From the NCBI GenBank assembly GCA_945643635.1, contig CALZFC010000067.1, positions 1,064,501 through 1,128,500 of the forward strand: a DNA stretch of 64,000 bases, in the 5' to 3' direction. Numbering within the stretch: the first letter of the stretch is position 1; each line of letters starts with the position of its first letter. Below are positions 42,736 to 51,640 of the stretch, piece after piece. The notes below the pieces were generated by a model that made no database searches, was not told the origin of the DNA, and saw nothing but the letters and a program-made list of their open reading frames with translations. Origin of the DNA: Allodiplogaster sudhausi. Its lineage: Eukaryota > Nematoda > Chromadorea > Rhabditida > Diplogasteridae. The position numbers and the translations under genes were made by a program.

Positions 42736-43350
42736 CCGATACTTCGAATTCAAAATGGACATCATAAATTTATAACACAAATCATGTGCATAGGTTTTTA
42801 TTATGATGACAGTAAGTATGTTAAAACGAGAAGAAACGACTGGTCTGATATGAGGAGAACAAAGTTTGTAATAGAGCGCGAACCATAGAACCGGTCATTA
42901 ACAATAAAAGAAGCTGCTCCGCAAGGTTCAAGGCGGATTCATTTTTGAGGTTCATGACCCAGATTCAACATGTGATACTAACAATAAGTGATGACTGATA
43001 ACGTGGTGATATGTATGAATCTCAAACACTGGCAAAGTTTTCAAAGTATTCATTTAAATAAAAAAAAAGTTTTTTTTTGCTATATATAATTCGAATAATG
43101 ATGGACTGTTGCCTGAACAGTTGATTTTGCACAGGGATTTCACGCACCCGCCATTCGCATGCCGACTTCTCAATTTTATTTAACTGTGACGATCGAGTAT
43201 TTCGATTTACCAAAGAAACTCTCTTTCTCTATTTCTCTCTGCATTCTGCCTTCTCTCCTTCCCAACAAGCATAAATGTTATTGCATTACGTAATTACACC
43301 AGATAATGCAATTTTAAAAAGCAAGAACTAAGATTGGAAGGAAAATCTTA
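42736..43350. other. Anonymous sequence with small repeats
   Basis: 43010-43080 (atgtatgaatctcaaacact, ggcaaagttttcaaag) matches 44485-44550; 43125-43165 is a scrap of D17. Confidence 0.5.
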
Positions 43351-43354
43351 TTTT

Positions 43355-43745
43355 AATATCTCGGCGCTTTTCGGGCTCAACGAATTTGCTACAAAAAAAC
43401 TTGAACATGAGCTAATTGAAATTCATCCATCATGATTCGCATTTGAACACCAAATCACCACTTTTTGTAGGTGGTTTTCGAGGGCGGTGAAACGAGTGGC
43501 TCACAAATTTTGATTCAAAAACAAGTCTTATTGTTAGTGCAGATTATGTGGACTGATGGCAATTTGTTCATGTTTTATATGTTTTATATGCCGTTATACT
43601 ACTTTATGAATAACAATCGCGCGTCCCAGTGAACTATCCCCAGCATGATAACTCCTCAATGCTTCATTCATACATATCTGTGCAGACATCCAGGGCCAAA
43701 ACATATCACCTATATCTTTAAGACTTCAAGACTTATAATTATCGG
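43355..43745. repeat. Family B core (reverse), then anonymous sequence
   Basis: ctcggcgcttttcgggctca at about 43361; the rest unassigned. Confidence 0.45.
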
Positions 43746-44290
43746 GGAGTTCTTTTTTTGCTCATCTTATATTTCGGTCGCACTGCGCAAATGCGCCGGG
43801 TCTCAACATTCTACAGCTGAATAATTTTGATTTTTAATGGGTTTTTTTTCCAACAGGGAATACATTGGAAAAGGACAAATGCTGGAAAGAAAGACACAAG
43901 AAAAGAAATAAAGAAAGGAAACCTTGATTGTTAAAGGCAATTCTGGCTACGGTAGACTATAAAAAATCTCAAAAAAAAACATCTCCTCGTATGTTTTCGA
44001 GTTCTTCTCATTGTCAGATAACAACGCACTCACCCTCTTTTTACTTTGTCGCTTATTCCTTCTCGTAAAGTTTTTCCTTATGAGAATTTTTTTGTCGTCG
44101 AAAAGCATTAAAAGAATTAAAGTGTTGTCTTTTTTCTCAAGTATATATCTTGCAACATTTTTGTGTGAACATTTTTGTCTCTTTGTTGAAAAGAAAAAAA
44201 ACCATTTAAAAAATTGAAAATGATTCAAGTTCGGATTGCAGAGACTCGACGCTTTCGCATTGTGCGATCACAATAAAGAGAAAAGTTCTC
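43746..44290. repeat. Family A forward copy facing a family A reverse copy
   Basis: 43750-43955 forward (cactgcgcaaatgcgccggg, ggcaattctggctacggtag) and 44190-44285 reverse (tgcagagactcgacgctttc, gcgatcacaataaagag). The pair forms a loose inverted repeat. Confidence 0.65.
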
Positions 44291-44359
44291 TCCGATATAT
44301 GGACGCATCGTCCTACAAATAAAATTTTGGCACACTTTTAAGTAACGTTGTAACTTATT

Positions 44360-44560
44360 CTTAATATCTCTCTGTCTCTCTTTCTGTCTCTCTCTCTGTC
44401 TCACAGTATCCTACCGTCAATTCTCTCTCGCTCTCTCTTGCCCTTTCAACAAGAACATACATTGTGACGATTTAACGAGTCGATATGTATGAATCTCAAA
44501 TACTGGCAAAGTTTTCAAGGGATTCATTTAAAAAAGAAGTTTGTTTTTGTCATGATCCAA
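44360..44560. repeat. CT tract and small duplicated piece
   Basis: CT/GT-rich 44366-44440; 44485-44550 is the partner of 43010-43080. Confidence 0.6.
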
Positions 44561-44639
44561 GTATATGTTATCCTTCTTCGATTTTTCACACTCGCTAAGT
44601 ATCCGAATAAGAAGAGTCGGCCGCCGTATTCACGGTGTA

Positions 44640-44865
44640 AGAGCCACCCGATTCGCCGCTTCAACCAATCCTTACGTGAAAGTTATTGTCTTCTGCCGTA
44701 ACCAGGATTGCATATAAAACATTTCTTGGACATTCATCTTTCTCAGTTGAGAATAATGAAATGCATGGAAAGTGATTCAATTGTCGTGCAGAGAAGGCAG
44801 GGCGCTTTGGCAAAATGCGATCGCAATGAAAGGAGCATCGAAACATTGCGAGCGATTCGATTTTG
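44640..44865 (-). repeat. Family A copy (reverse)
   Basis: ctgccgtaaccaggattgca, aagtgattcaattgtcgtgc, gcgctttggcaaaatgcgat, cgcaatgaaaggagcatcg. One of the clearest reversed 5' cores. Confidence 0.8.
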
Positions 44866-45289
44866 GAAATTCGTCTCAGCACTCTCATTTACCCGTTCCG
44901 ATCAGACAACTTACAAAAGGGCTATGCCTTTAAAGCTAGCCCCATGCGAAGTTGCCCCATACGGAAATGGGGAGGAGTGCTGATAGATTGGGGAACAGGA
45001 AAGGGAGGACGATAAGGGATGAGAAAGTGGGGACCAATCGGGCAGAGGAACGAGAGGGAATTGACGGGATAAGACATTTGTCTTGTTACAAGTTCTCTGT
45101 TTTATGTCCAAAATGCGTTAGATTTCTTTATTTTCTTTATCCCGGCAGGAACATATTTTGCAGGGATATTTTTTTCTTAAGCATATATGACCTACTTGGA
45201 GAACAATTCTTCTGTAAAATAATATTCATTAAATTTAGCATGTATGGAAAGAAAATTATCGAGCTAAACGATAATCTTTTCATAAAAAT
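44866..45289. other. No recognisable gene
   Basis: Unique sequence, no splice-supported frame. Confidence 0.4.
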
Positions 45290-45531
45290 GGACGGCCCGG
45301 CCCGGCCCGCATACCCCACTGGCCGGGCCGGGCCCAGGCCTGGCCCGGGCTGGGCCTGTTTTAACATAGGCCAGGGCCGGCCCGTTTCCAATTTGGCGGG
45401 CCCGGGCCCGGCCCGTTGCCAATTTGACTGGCCCGGGCCCAGCCCGGGCCGGGATTTTGAAAATAAGGCCCGGCCCCGCCCGGCCCGCTTGCTCCCCAGG
45501 CCCGGCCCGGGCCTGGTTTTGGACATCCCTG
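45290..45531. mobile_element. GC-rich hAT-like MITE, left end decayed
   Basis: Made of repeated ggcccggcccgg-type words, ending ttttggacatccctg, the reverse complement of the CAGGGATGTCCAAA end at 34745. The left end reads aaatggacggcccgg without the terminal CAGGG, so no target duplication is shown. The word content creates Gly/Ala/Pro/Arg-rich frames on both strands. Confidence 0.65.
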
Positions 45532-45641
45532 ATCGCACTTCTCTCGCCCCTAAGCAATGCCGCGTGGAGTTTCTAAATGAATAACACCAAGAAGTTCTGT
45601 ATTCAGCGTCGATCTCTATCAATTGTCTAAATTCATCGAAG

Positions 45642-46088
45642 TCAGTACCAAAAATTGAGCCTAGTCACCTTCCATTCCTTTACAGATTTTTTTCCTTGTA
45701 CTTGTTGATAAAACATGTCTCCTCGTCCTGGTAGGATTTCCGAAAACGCTTGATATCTAGTGGCAACTGTGTAGTTCTTGTGTAGCGAAAAGGGGTAATT
45801 TTCCATCAGCATTGATCTTCTTACGCAATTCTTTTTCTCCAGCTGCCGAAGATCATGCGTATTGTTAGTGCCCGCACTAAGCACCTTGATTGAGCGCTTC
45901 GATGGCGCAGCCCTTGGAACAGACCTGACCGAATGAAAGTCGAGCGACCTTCTTAAGTTCGCCAAGTGCCTAGCCGTGCGGCAGACGAAGCTTCTGCTCG
46001 TCAACTTCGCGTGCTCAATACACCCGAAGAGACTTTTCTTTCCGAAATCGGCATCTTCGACGAATTTAGATAATTGATATGGAACGAC
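45642..46088 (-). CDS. Unidentified open region, possibly coding
   Basis: The minus strand is open for about 148 codons in low-repeat sequence of average GC. It includes KRSIKVLSAGTNNTHDL, faintly like the G-T-N-D segment of SGNH hydrolases, and KSLFGCIEHAKLTSRSF. A candidate acceptor (ccatgcctcacag, just upstream) opens a different frame, so one frameshift may be present. Function unknown. Confidence 0.3.
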   Translation of the reverse strand, partial: VVPYQLSKFVEDADFGKKSLFGCIEHAKLTSRSFVCRTARHLANLRRSLDFHSVRSVPRAAPSKRSIKVLSAGTNNTHDLRQLEKKNCVRRSMLMENYPFSLHKNYTVATRYQAFSEILPGRGDMFYQQVQGKKSVKEWKVTRLNFWY

Positions 46089-46377
46089 ATGCGAGATATA
46101 ATCACGTCACAGTTAGAGCCACTACGAGTATTGAGGGTGAAAAACACCTGTGAGGCATGGCCTAGAGGCAATGCAATGAAGTGCTAGAACACTTAAAGAA
46201 GTGAGAAATTAGGCAATGCATAATGTATTCACAAACAGTCATAGTTGCAATAGTGCCTTCTCCAAAAGTTGCTTACTGCTGCTGACTACTCGCCGAACTC
46301 CCGCATTACTCTAAATTCCTATTTCATACCTAATATCTCTCTCACGATCTCTTGAGACAATTACTTGAGTTTTCCAG

Positions 46378-46430
46378 ATGGCTGTGCCTTCCCGCCACGA
46401 GGACCCATGCTTTCACGGGCATCAGTATGG
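46378..46430 (+). CDS. Unknown gene X, candidate exon 1
   Basis: Acceptor gagttttccag, donor gtttgt. If it ends in phase 0, as the next exon needs, the peptide is GCAFPPRGPMLSRASVW. This is the weakest member of the chain; the donor is poor. Confidence 0.3.
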
Positions 46431-46880
46431 GTTTGTCGTTGTATTTATTAACTCTCCTTTCGACCTCTCTCCCTTGTGATTTCGCTCTTTCTCTCTCAAT
46501 CTCCCTCCATCTTTTCTCTTTCCTTCTCCCTTTCTCTTTCTCTCTCTTTCGCTTTCCAACTCCCTCTCTCCCTCTCCCTCTCTTTCTTTCTCTCTCTAAC
46601 TCCCTCTCTCACTCTTTCTCTCTCTTTCAAGTGTATGCAATTGCGAAGAGAAACATTATTCAGAGAGCCCGGTGCCTAACTCGCTTCTCGTCTTCGGAAA
46701 CATCGCGTTAATCAACTGCAACGAGGGTGGCTCCATGGTGTTTGTCGACCTCGTCTCCTCTGCTCGGTTTGTTGTGTACTGCTTTATTTTAAATTTAGTT
46801 AAAAACTAAAACGACTACTACAAGTTTATTTCTATGGAAAAAGTGATTGCTTTGTTTATTTTCAGTTCACTTTTTCCCAG

Positions 46881-46962
46881 GCCTTTCAGTCCAACGTTGA
46901 ATGCCTGGAATGGACAGCGAGAGATGTTACCAACCACTACATCTGCAAGCGTGCACTTTTAG
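46881..46962 (+). CDS. Unknown gene X, exon 2
   Basis: Acceptor tcactttttcccag, donor gtcgtc, 82 nt, ends in phase 1. It encodes VECLEWTARDVTNHYICKR; the closing YICKR recalls the end of C-type lectin domains, but the rest of that fold is not visible. A downstream chain of exons joins it in frame. Confidence 0.5.
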
Positions 46963-47217
46963 GTCGTCTCTTTTTCTTAATTATACATTTATATATATAG
47001 TATATAAATATATATGAAAATATTTCTTTGTTCAGACAGTTTTCTGCATATTATCGATTTTCGTTTAGTGGTAGTCTCTGCCAATTCAATTTATCTTTAT
47101 TTTTTTTTATTTTTCTGCCTCTCTCCTCTCTTTCTCAATGTTTCTCTTTCTCAATATTTCTCTTTCTCTTTTCTTTCTTGTTTTCGGTCTCTTTTTGTTA
47201 GTTGTATATATTTGCAG

Positions 47218-47288
47218 GCAATGCTCGCTCGCCAGAGATTCCTAAAGGGGACCTCGACTCTATTCAAGATTTCCAGCGAACGTTAACA
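47218..47288 (+). CDS. Unknown gene X, exon 3
   Basis: Acceptor tatatatttgcag, donor gtacga, 71 nt. It completes the split Gly codon from exon 2 and ends in phase 0; peptide NARSPEIPKGDLDSIQDF. Confidence 0.5.
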
Positions 47289-47369
47289 GTACGACACCAT
47301 CTTTTTCTGTTGTTAAAAAAGAAATTCATAGTGAAGATTTGAAATTAATATAAAACTTATAAATAACAG

Positions 47370-47476
47370 GATGGAACCGTTTACACAGCTGTGCACGATG
47401 ACGAATTCTACTTCTTCCTTTATGGCGAAGAAAACACACAGACCCTCCGAAAAATCAAGGCCAACTTTCGAGAAGG
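47370..47476 (+). CDS. Unknown gene X, exon 4
   Basis: Acceptor aaataacag, donor gtaaat, 107 nt, phase 0 in and 2 out. Peptide includes VYTAVHDDEFYFFLYGEEN and TLRKIKANFRE, which reads as a compact globular segment. No family recognised. Confidence 0.55.
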
Positions 47477-47634
47477 GTAAATACATGCATACATACATAT
47501 GTACATACATATGTTTTAACTGCTGAAACATCTTTCAAATAGAAAGTTAATACATAATCTTAATAGATATAATCGATATTTATACTTCAACTCCCTTTTG
47601 AATCGTAAAGTGAGTAATTTTCGGCGCTTCTTAG

Positions 47635-47713
47635 GGTCTCTGAAATTCGTCTACCACCTGGATTCCGTGATATCCGTTTAAGCGCGCTGACGACAGTCAA
47701 AATTCTGTGCACG
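47635..47713 (+). CDS. Unknown gene X, exon 5
   Basis: Acceptor ggcgcttcttag, donor gtaatg, 79 nt. It completes the Gly codon begun in exon 4 and continues VSEIRLPPGFRDIRLSAL to phase 0. Confidence 0.55.
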
Positions 47714-47761
47714 GTAATGTATTAAAAAAATATTTGTTATTATGAAAATTAAATGTTTTAG

Positions 47762-47773
47762 GAAGAAAATGAG
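47762..47773 (+). CDS. Unknown gene X, 12-nt microexon 6
   Basis: Between acceptor aaatgttttag and donor gtaaaa lie just 12 bases, gaagaaaatgag (EENE), in phase 0. Exon 5 ends and exon 7 starts in phase 0, so inclusion or skipping both keep frame. Confidence 0.4.
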
Positions 47774-47861
47774 GTAAAATACTGATGTACTTCATAAAGG
47801 CTATTTATGAACACGTGACATGTCTATAATAATTGCGAGTTGCCATATCTCCCATCTTCAG

Positions 47862-47966
47862 GAGACGTCAGCTGACATCAGGAACCTTATCGTTTTCTGC
47901 GGTGGCGTCTATGAAGAAAGCGTAGAAAAAATTTCTCTGCATTTTCAATTTCTCATGGGAATATAA
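47862..47966 (+). CDS. Unknown gene X, exon 7, probably terminal
   Basis: Acceptor catatctcccatcttcag. It reads ETSADIRNLIVFCGGVYEES on to TAA at 47964. An AATAAA lies 25 bases after the stop (47991-47996), fitting a last exon. An alternative is splicing at the weak donor gtagaa (47922) into the 48127 exon, which is also phase 0. Confidence 0.45.
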   Translation, partial: ETSADIRNLIVFCGGVYEESVEKISLHFQFLMGI

Positions 47967-47990
47967 GAATTTTCTACTCAAAAATAATGA

Positions 47991-47996
47991 AATAAA
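47991..47996 (+). terminator. Candidate polyadenylation signal
   Basis: AATAAA 25 nt downstream of the exon 7 stop. Such hexamers are common in AT-rich DNA. Confidence 0.35.
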
Positions 47997-48036
47997 CATC
48001 ACAAACTACATGTATGCATGCATGTAGTTTGTGATG
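47997..48036. repeat. Perfect 16-bp-stem hairpin
   Basis: CATCACAAACTACATG and its exact reverse complement around TATGCATG. It starts right after the AATAAA. Confidence 0.92.
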
Positions 48037-48126
48037 TCGCTTTATTTATTTATATTTATTTATTATATTTTTTCTAGTATAAATTCTTATCTTGATTTAA
48101 TTTATTGTTTAACATCTCTTTCTAAG

Positions 48127-48217
48127 AACTGCCAGGTTGACATGCCCTTCGATAATCTACACATTTTCGACATCGATCGGGAGACATTCGATAGGTTGGC
48201 AGACATTTCCGGACCCG
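48127..48217 (+). CDS. Candidate exon beside gene X
   Basis: Acceptor taacatctctttctaag, donor gtcagc, 91 nt. Peptide includes DMPFDNLHIFDIDRETFDRL, protein-like and outside repeats. It may be exon 8 of gene X or part of another gene. A pogo-type element lies just downstream. Confidence 0.42.
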
Positions 48218-48244
48218 GTCAGCAATTCCAACCTTATCATTATA

Positions 48245-48335
48245 CCGTATTTTCACTATTAGTACCCTCCCATATTAGAACCCCCCCTTGAAAATGCCAT
48301 TGAAAAATAGTCCCTCTCCCTCAAAGTTTGCTGTA
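48245..48335 (+). mobile_element. Truncated pogo-like element
   Basis: TA then CCGTATTTTCACTATTAGTA, C-rich sequence and attgaaaaatagtccc, matching both end regions of 10700-11069 with the middle deleted. The right terminus is missing. Confidence 0.65.
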
Positions 48336-49027
48336 TGACTCTTCTCAATTTTGAGAATATTATACAAAATATCGGAGCCATTTGCTGGAGTAAAGAGTAT
48401 TAAAGTGTTTTAAAGTTGTAAATAAATTGAAAATCGTTTTAGCAGTACAAATGGCATGGCAAACAAAGTAAATAAAATATCGACTGAATTGCAAAACATG
48501 TCTTTGATAAGGAGCGTGATCGCGCTAGAATGGAAATGTTCCGTGTCACGACGCCTTCTGTGGCGTGTATCTCCTTCAGCAAGGTTTCGAAGCCTTCTTT
48601 TCGTTTCTCAATGAAAATTTTCGCCATATTTAGAGAATGTTGAATCCGATTTTATTAATTTAATTATTTACAGTTGAAATAATCTTCGATATCCAAAAAA
48701 TAGTAAAACAATTTAGATCTTAAATCGAGTCTTGAGCAATGCAATGACAGGAGTCAACTCCTTTCACCTTTTCGCTACATAGATACTTCAACGAGCATTC
48801 TACTTCAAGTCGTCCCGATGGTACTGATAACATTATCAACCAGATTGAGATATCAATGGAATGAAATAGAAAACCACGTGAGAAAGGAGACAGATAAAAA
48901 AGAAAAACAAGTTACTGCGTGGGACTCAACGCAGCAGTCGAACAAATTTATACCCGGAGCACTCATAAGAGGATAATAATAGCCTCCGTGACACGGCATA
49001 CTGGGCTGAACACTGAATTATTAGGAG
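48336..49027. other. Anonymous sequence with small repeat D14
   Basis: 48725-48775 (gagtcttgagcaatg, gacaggagtcaactccttt) is the reverse of 61187-61225. No gene recognised. Confidence 0.45.
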
Positions 49028-49034
49028 AGCGGGA

Positions 49035-49834
49035 TTAACAAGGGAATGGTCTCGGCTTCCCCCGAGGTTATGAGATGAGCTATATACCATTCGAAAGCTC
49101 TTGATGAGTAGATAACGAATATGATAATATAATTTCCCGAACGAATTCTGTTTTCCTTATATTCTCGGAAAACCGGCTTAAATTAACAGTTTCACGACAT
49201 TTGCTAACTTTCTCGACTCTAAAATTGATTTATATGTGAACGTAGGCCATGTAAAGCCTATTAATACACTTTCTGATCATTTTTGGAGCAAAAAATTTTT
49301 TAGGCCATTTTTCACCAAAGAGCCCTTTGGTGAAAAATTTTCAGTTTTATATGGAGCTAAAGCAACTTTTTTTGTGCCGATTTTTGAGTTTTAAGCCACT
49401 ATTTCCTCATTTTCAAGTCGTTTTCAACATGAAAAATAATATTGGGCATATTATATTTCGCTGTAAAATGTTCATTTTTTCAAAAACGTTCATCTGTGTC
49501 AAAAAGTTCATGTTATTGCCATAAACAGCTCCTGATACATTATTTCCACCTGAATCTTGTTTGCTATTAAAGAGCAACTCGGTTACAATCCGAATAAAAA
49601 ACCCCGTTCGATTTCTCAACTTTTGCGGCTGCAAACGCATGATTTAAGTATTAGAGGCGAAATCGTCAATTCCTCGACGCCATCATTTTTCAAAAATCCG
49701 ATCGATAAACAAAATTCGTTTCTTTTTTTTTCTTGAAATTCTATTATCATATTCGTTATCTACTCATCAAGAGCTTTCGAATGGTATATAGCTCATCTCA
49801 TAACCTCGGGGGAAGCCGAGACCATTCCCTTGTA
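49035..49834. mobile_element. Foldback element with ~100-bp arms
   Basis: The arms (49035-49140, 49730-49834) carry acaagggaatggtctcggct and ataccattcgaaagctcttg on the left and their reverse complements on the right. Direct repeats AGCGGGA flank it (49028-49034, 49835-49841), fitting a 7-bp target duplication. The interior is AT-rich with an extra small palindrome at about 49310-49340. No transposase; superfamily unassigned. Confidence 0.8.
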
Positions 49835-49844
49835 AGCGGGAGAG

Positions 49845-50110
49845 GGACCGAGAGATAATGAGAGGAGGAGAGAGGAGAGAGAATAGAGAGAGATTGAGAG
49901 ATAATGTGAGAGAAAGAGAGTGATAGAGAGATAGAAAGAAAGTGGAAAGTCTCTTTGTTCACCCAGACCTCCAAAGAGAGAATGCGAGAGAGATAGAAAG
50001 AGCGATAGAGAGACGGCGAGAGAGGAAGAGAATGAGAATAGGAAAAGAGACGGGAGTGTGTGAGACAGAGAGTGAGAAAGAGGGAGAGACATAGAGAATG
50101 AGATTGAGAG
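49845..50110. repeat. GA tract
   Basis: Purine-rich with several unique interruptions (cacccagacctcc near 49960). Confidence 0.9.
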
Positions 50111-50129
50111 TAAGCTGGAAGAGCAAAGA

Positions 50130-50345
50130 AAGTTTTATCGGTGACAGCTTTGCGATGCTCTCTTTGTTGCGTGCTCTCTTTAACACAAAAGCGCAGGTTC
50201 TTTCTCAATTTGCAGTCGAATCTTTTTCAATTTTTTTTAATGGAAGAGATGAAACAACAATAAAGTTTCACTATGTTTAAACTTTTATTTGTTTATTACT
50301 TATAAAATCTTGGTTGCGGACGAAGACAATTTCTCATATAGAGAA
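50130..50345 (+). repeat. Family A copy, diverged
   Basis: gcgatgctctctttgttgcg, then aaagcgcaggttctttctca and tataaaatcttggttgcgga. Confidence 0.6.
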
Positions 50346-50610
50346 ATGGAAGAGAAGTGAAAATGGGTCTTAAAACTATTCACATGAAGGAAACACAACA
50401 ACAACAATTAAGACTACATATTAATTTAATTTTTTTCTTCAGCTGACCTGACAAAATTTAGAGATATTGAGTGAGATGTTTAATAAACGTGGAGAATACA
50501 ATGAAAGTCGCTTAGGGATTACGGATTTTGACAAATATTGCATAATCACTGACTCGAACGCTTTTAGAAATGCAATATCATCAATGTTATTCGCGCTTAT
50601 TATATGTAGA
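50305..50610. repeat. Duplicated segment D13, copy 1
   Basis: Matches 54445-54705: atttctcatatagagaaatg, gaagagaagtgaaa, caaaatttagagatattg, caatatcatc and gcgcttattatat. Confidence 0.8.
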
Positions 50611-50840
50611 AGGCTGGTTCGAATAAGGCTGCCCTGAGGGGCCACCACACGCCGCCATCCACCCTTCAAGACAGAGCGTTTCTTCCATCACTTGAAATTC
50701 CGCTCTCTCCGGTGCCAAGGAATAAAGTATGAGCGCTTTACTCTCTGTTTCTGTCCCCGTCGCCTGTCTTGGCAAAAAGAGCAAGAGATTGCGAATTGAA
50801 CGGAGCATAGGCAATGGACGGAGGGGAGGAGGAGGGGAGG
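50611..50840 (-). other. Unique patch, possibly coding on the minus strand
   Basis: Balanced composition and an open minus frame with MEETLCLEGWMAACGGPSGQ. No splice or family support. Confidence 0.2.
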
Positions 50841-50844
50841 GAGA

Positions 50845-50847
50845 AAA

Positions 50848-50893
<46 letters not shown>

Positions 50894-50975
50894 ATGAGAC
50901 TGAGAAAAAAAGCGAGAGAGAGAGAGATAGAGAATGAGACTGAGAAAAAAAGCGAGAGAGAGAATTGAAGAGAGA
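50845..50975. repeat. GA tract with a 47-bp tandem copy
   Basis: gatagagaatgagactgaga followed by aaaaaagcgagag occurs twice in succession (about 50886 and 50928). Confidence 0.9.
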
Positions 50976-51144
50976 AAGAGAGATAATAGCGAGAAATTGG
51001 GACGGAGAGACCGAAAGTGACAGGGAGGCAGATAATATTATTAAATGATTCGAAAATAATATTAGGGAAGAAAAAAACACGATGCCTTCCCACCTTTGGC
51101 ATTTTTATGTTTTACCTTTATTTTCACATTTGTTCCCTTCTTGT

Positions 51145-51545
51145 ATTGGCAGGTCTTCGTGTTGTTCCTTTTATTTCGATCGCACCGCGCTAAACCGCCG
51201 TGTCTCTGCAGTTACGATTAGCAGTTGAAACATTTTCGATTTATTTTTCGAAAAAGATTAGATGGCGAATCAAATTGCGTATAATCAACGTTGGTATATG
51301 CACTTGGCTTTAAAATATGAAAAAGGCAAAGAAAAAATAGGGGGCAGTGCAAGAGAAATGGAGAGAGAGTGAGAGAAAGTGAGCGAGTGAGAGAGAGAGA
51401 AAAAGTGAGCGAGAGAGAGAGAGAGAGATAAAGTGAGAGAGAGAACCTGGGGAGTGAAAGAGAGATGGATTAAAAAATAATATGGCCATACAGTCAAACG
51501 TTTGCGTGTACTAATATGACTCATGAAAAAACGGGGCAAATAATC
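51145..51545 (+). repeat. Family A core and GA tract
   Basis: 51160-51260: ttccttttatttcgatcgca, ccgcgctaaaccgccgtgtc. GA tract 51358-51445. Confidence 0.7.
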
Positions 51546-51640
51546 ACTCCATAAGCAGTAATGAAAACGAACAATGGACGAAAAGAACGGAATGAAAATA
51601 TGGAGATAAATGGACTATGTAAACGATCGTTAAGCAATTA
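51546..51640 (-). repeat. Small duplicated piece D15 (reverse)
   Basis: Its reverse complement matches 61233-61345 (tctccatattttcattcc, attgctta). Confidence 0.65.

Noticed and set aside
45264..45622. Gly/Ala/Pro-rich frames on both strands at the GC-rich element
   Set aside because: They follow from repeated GGCCCGG words in a MITE; neither strand has coding features.
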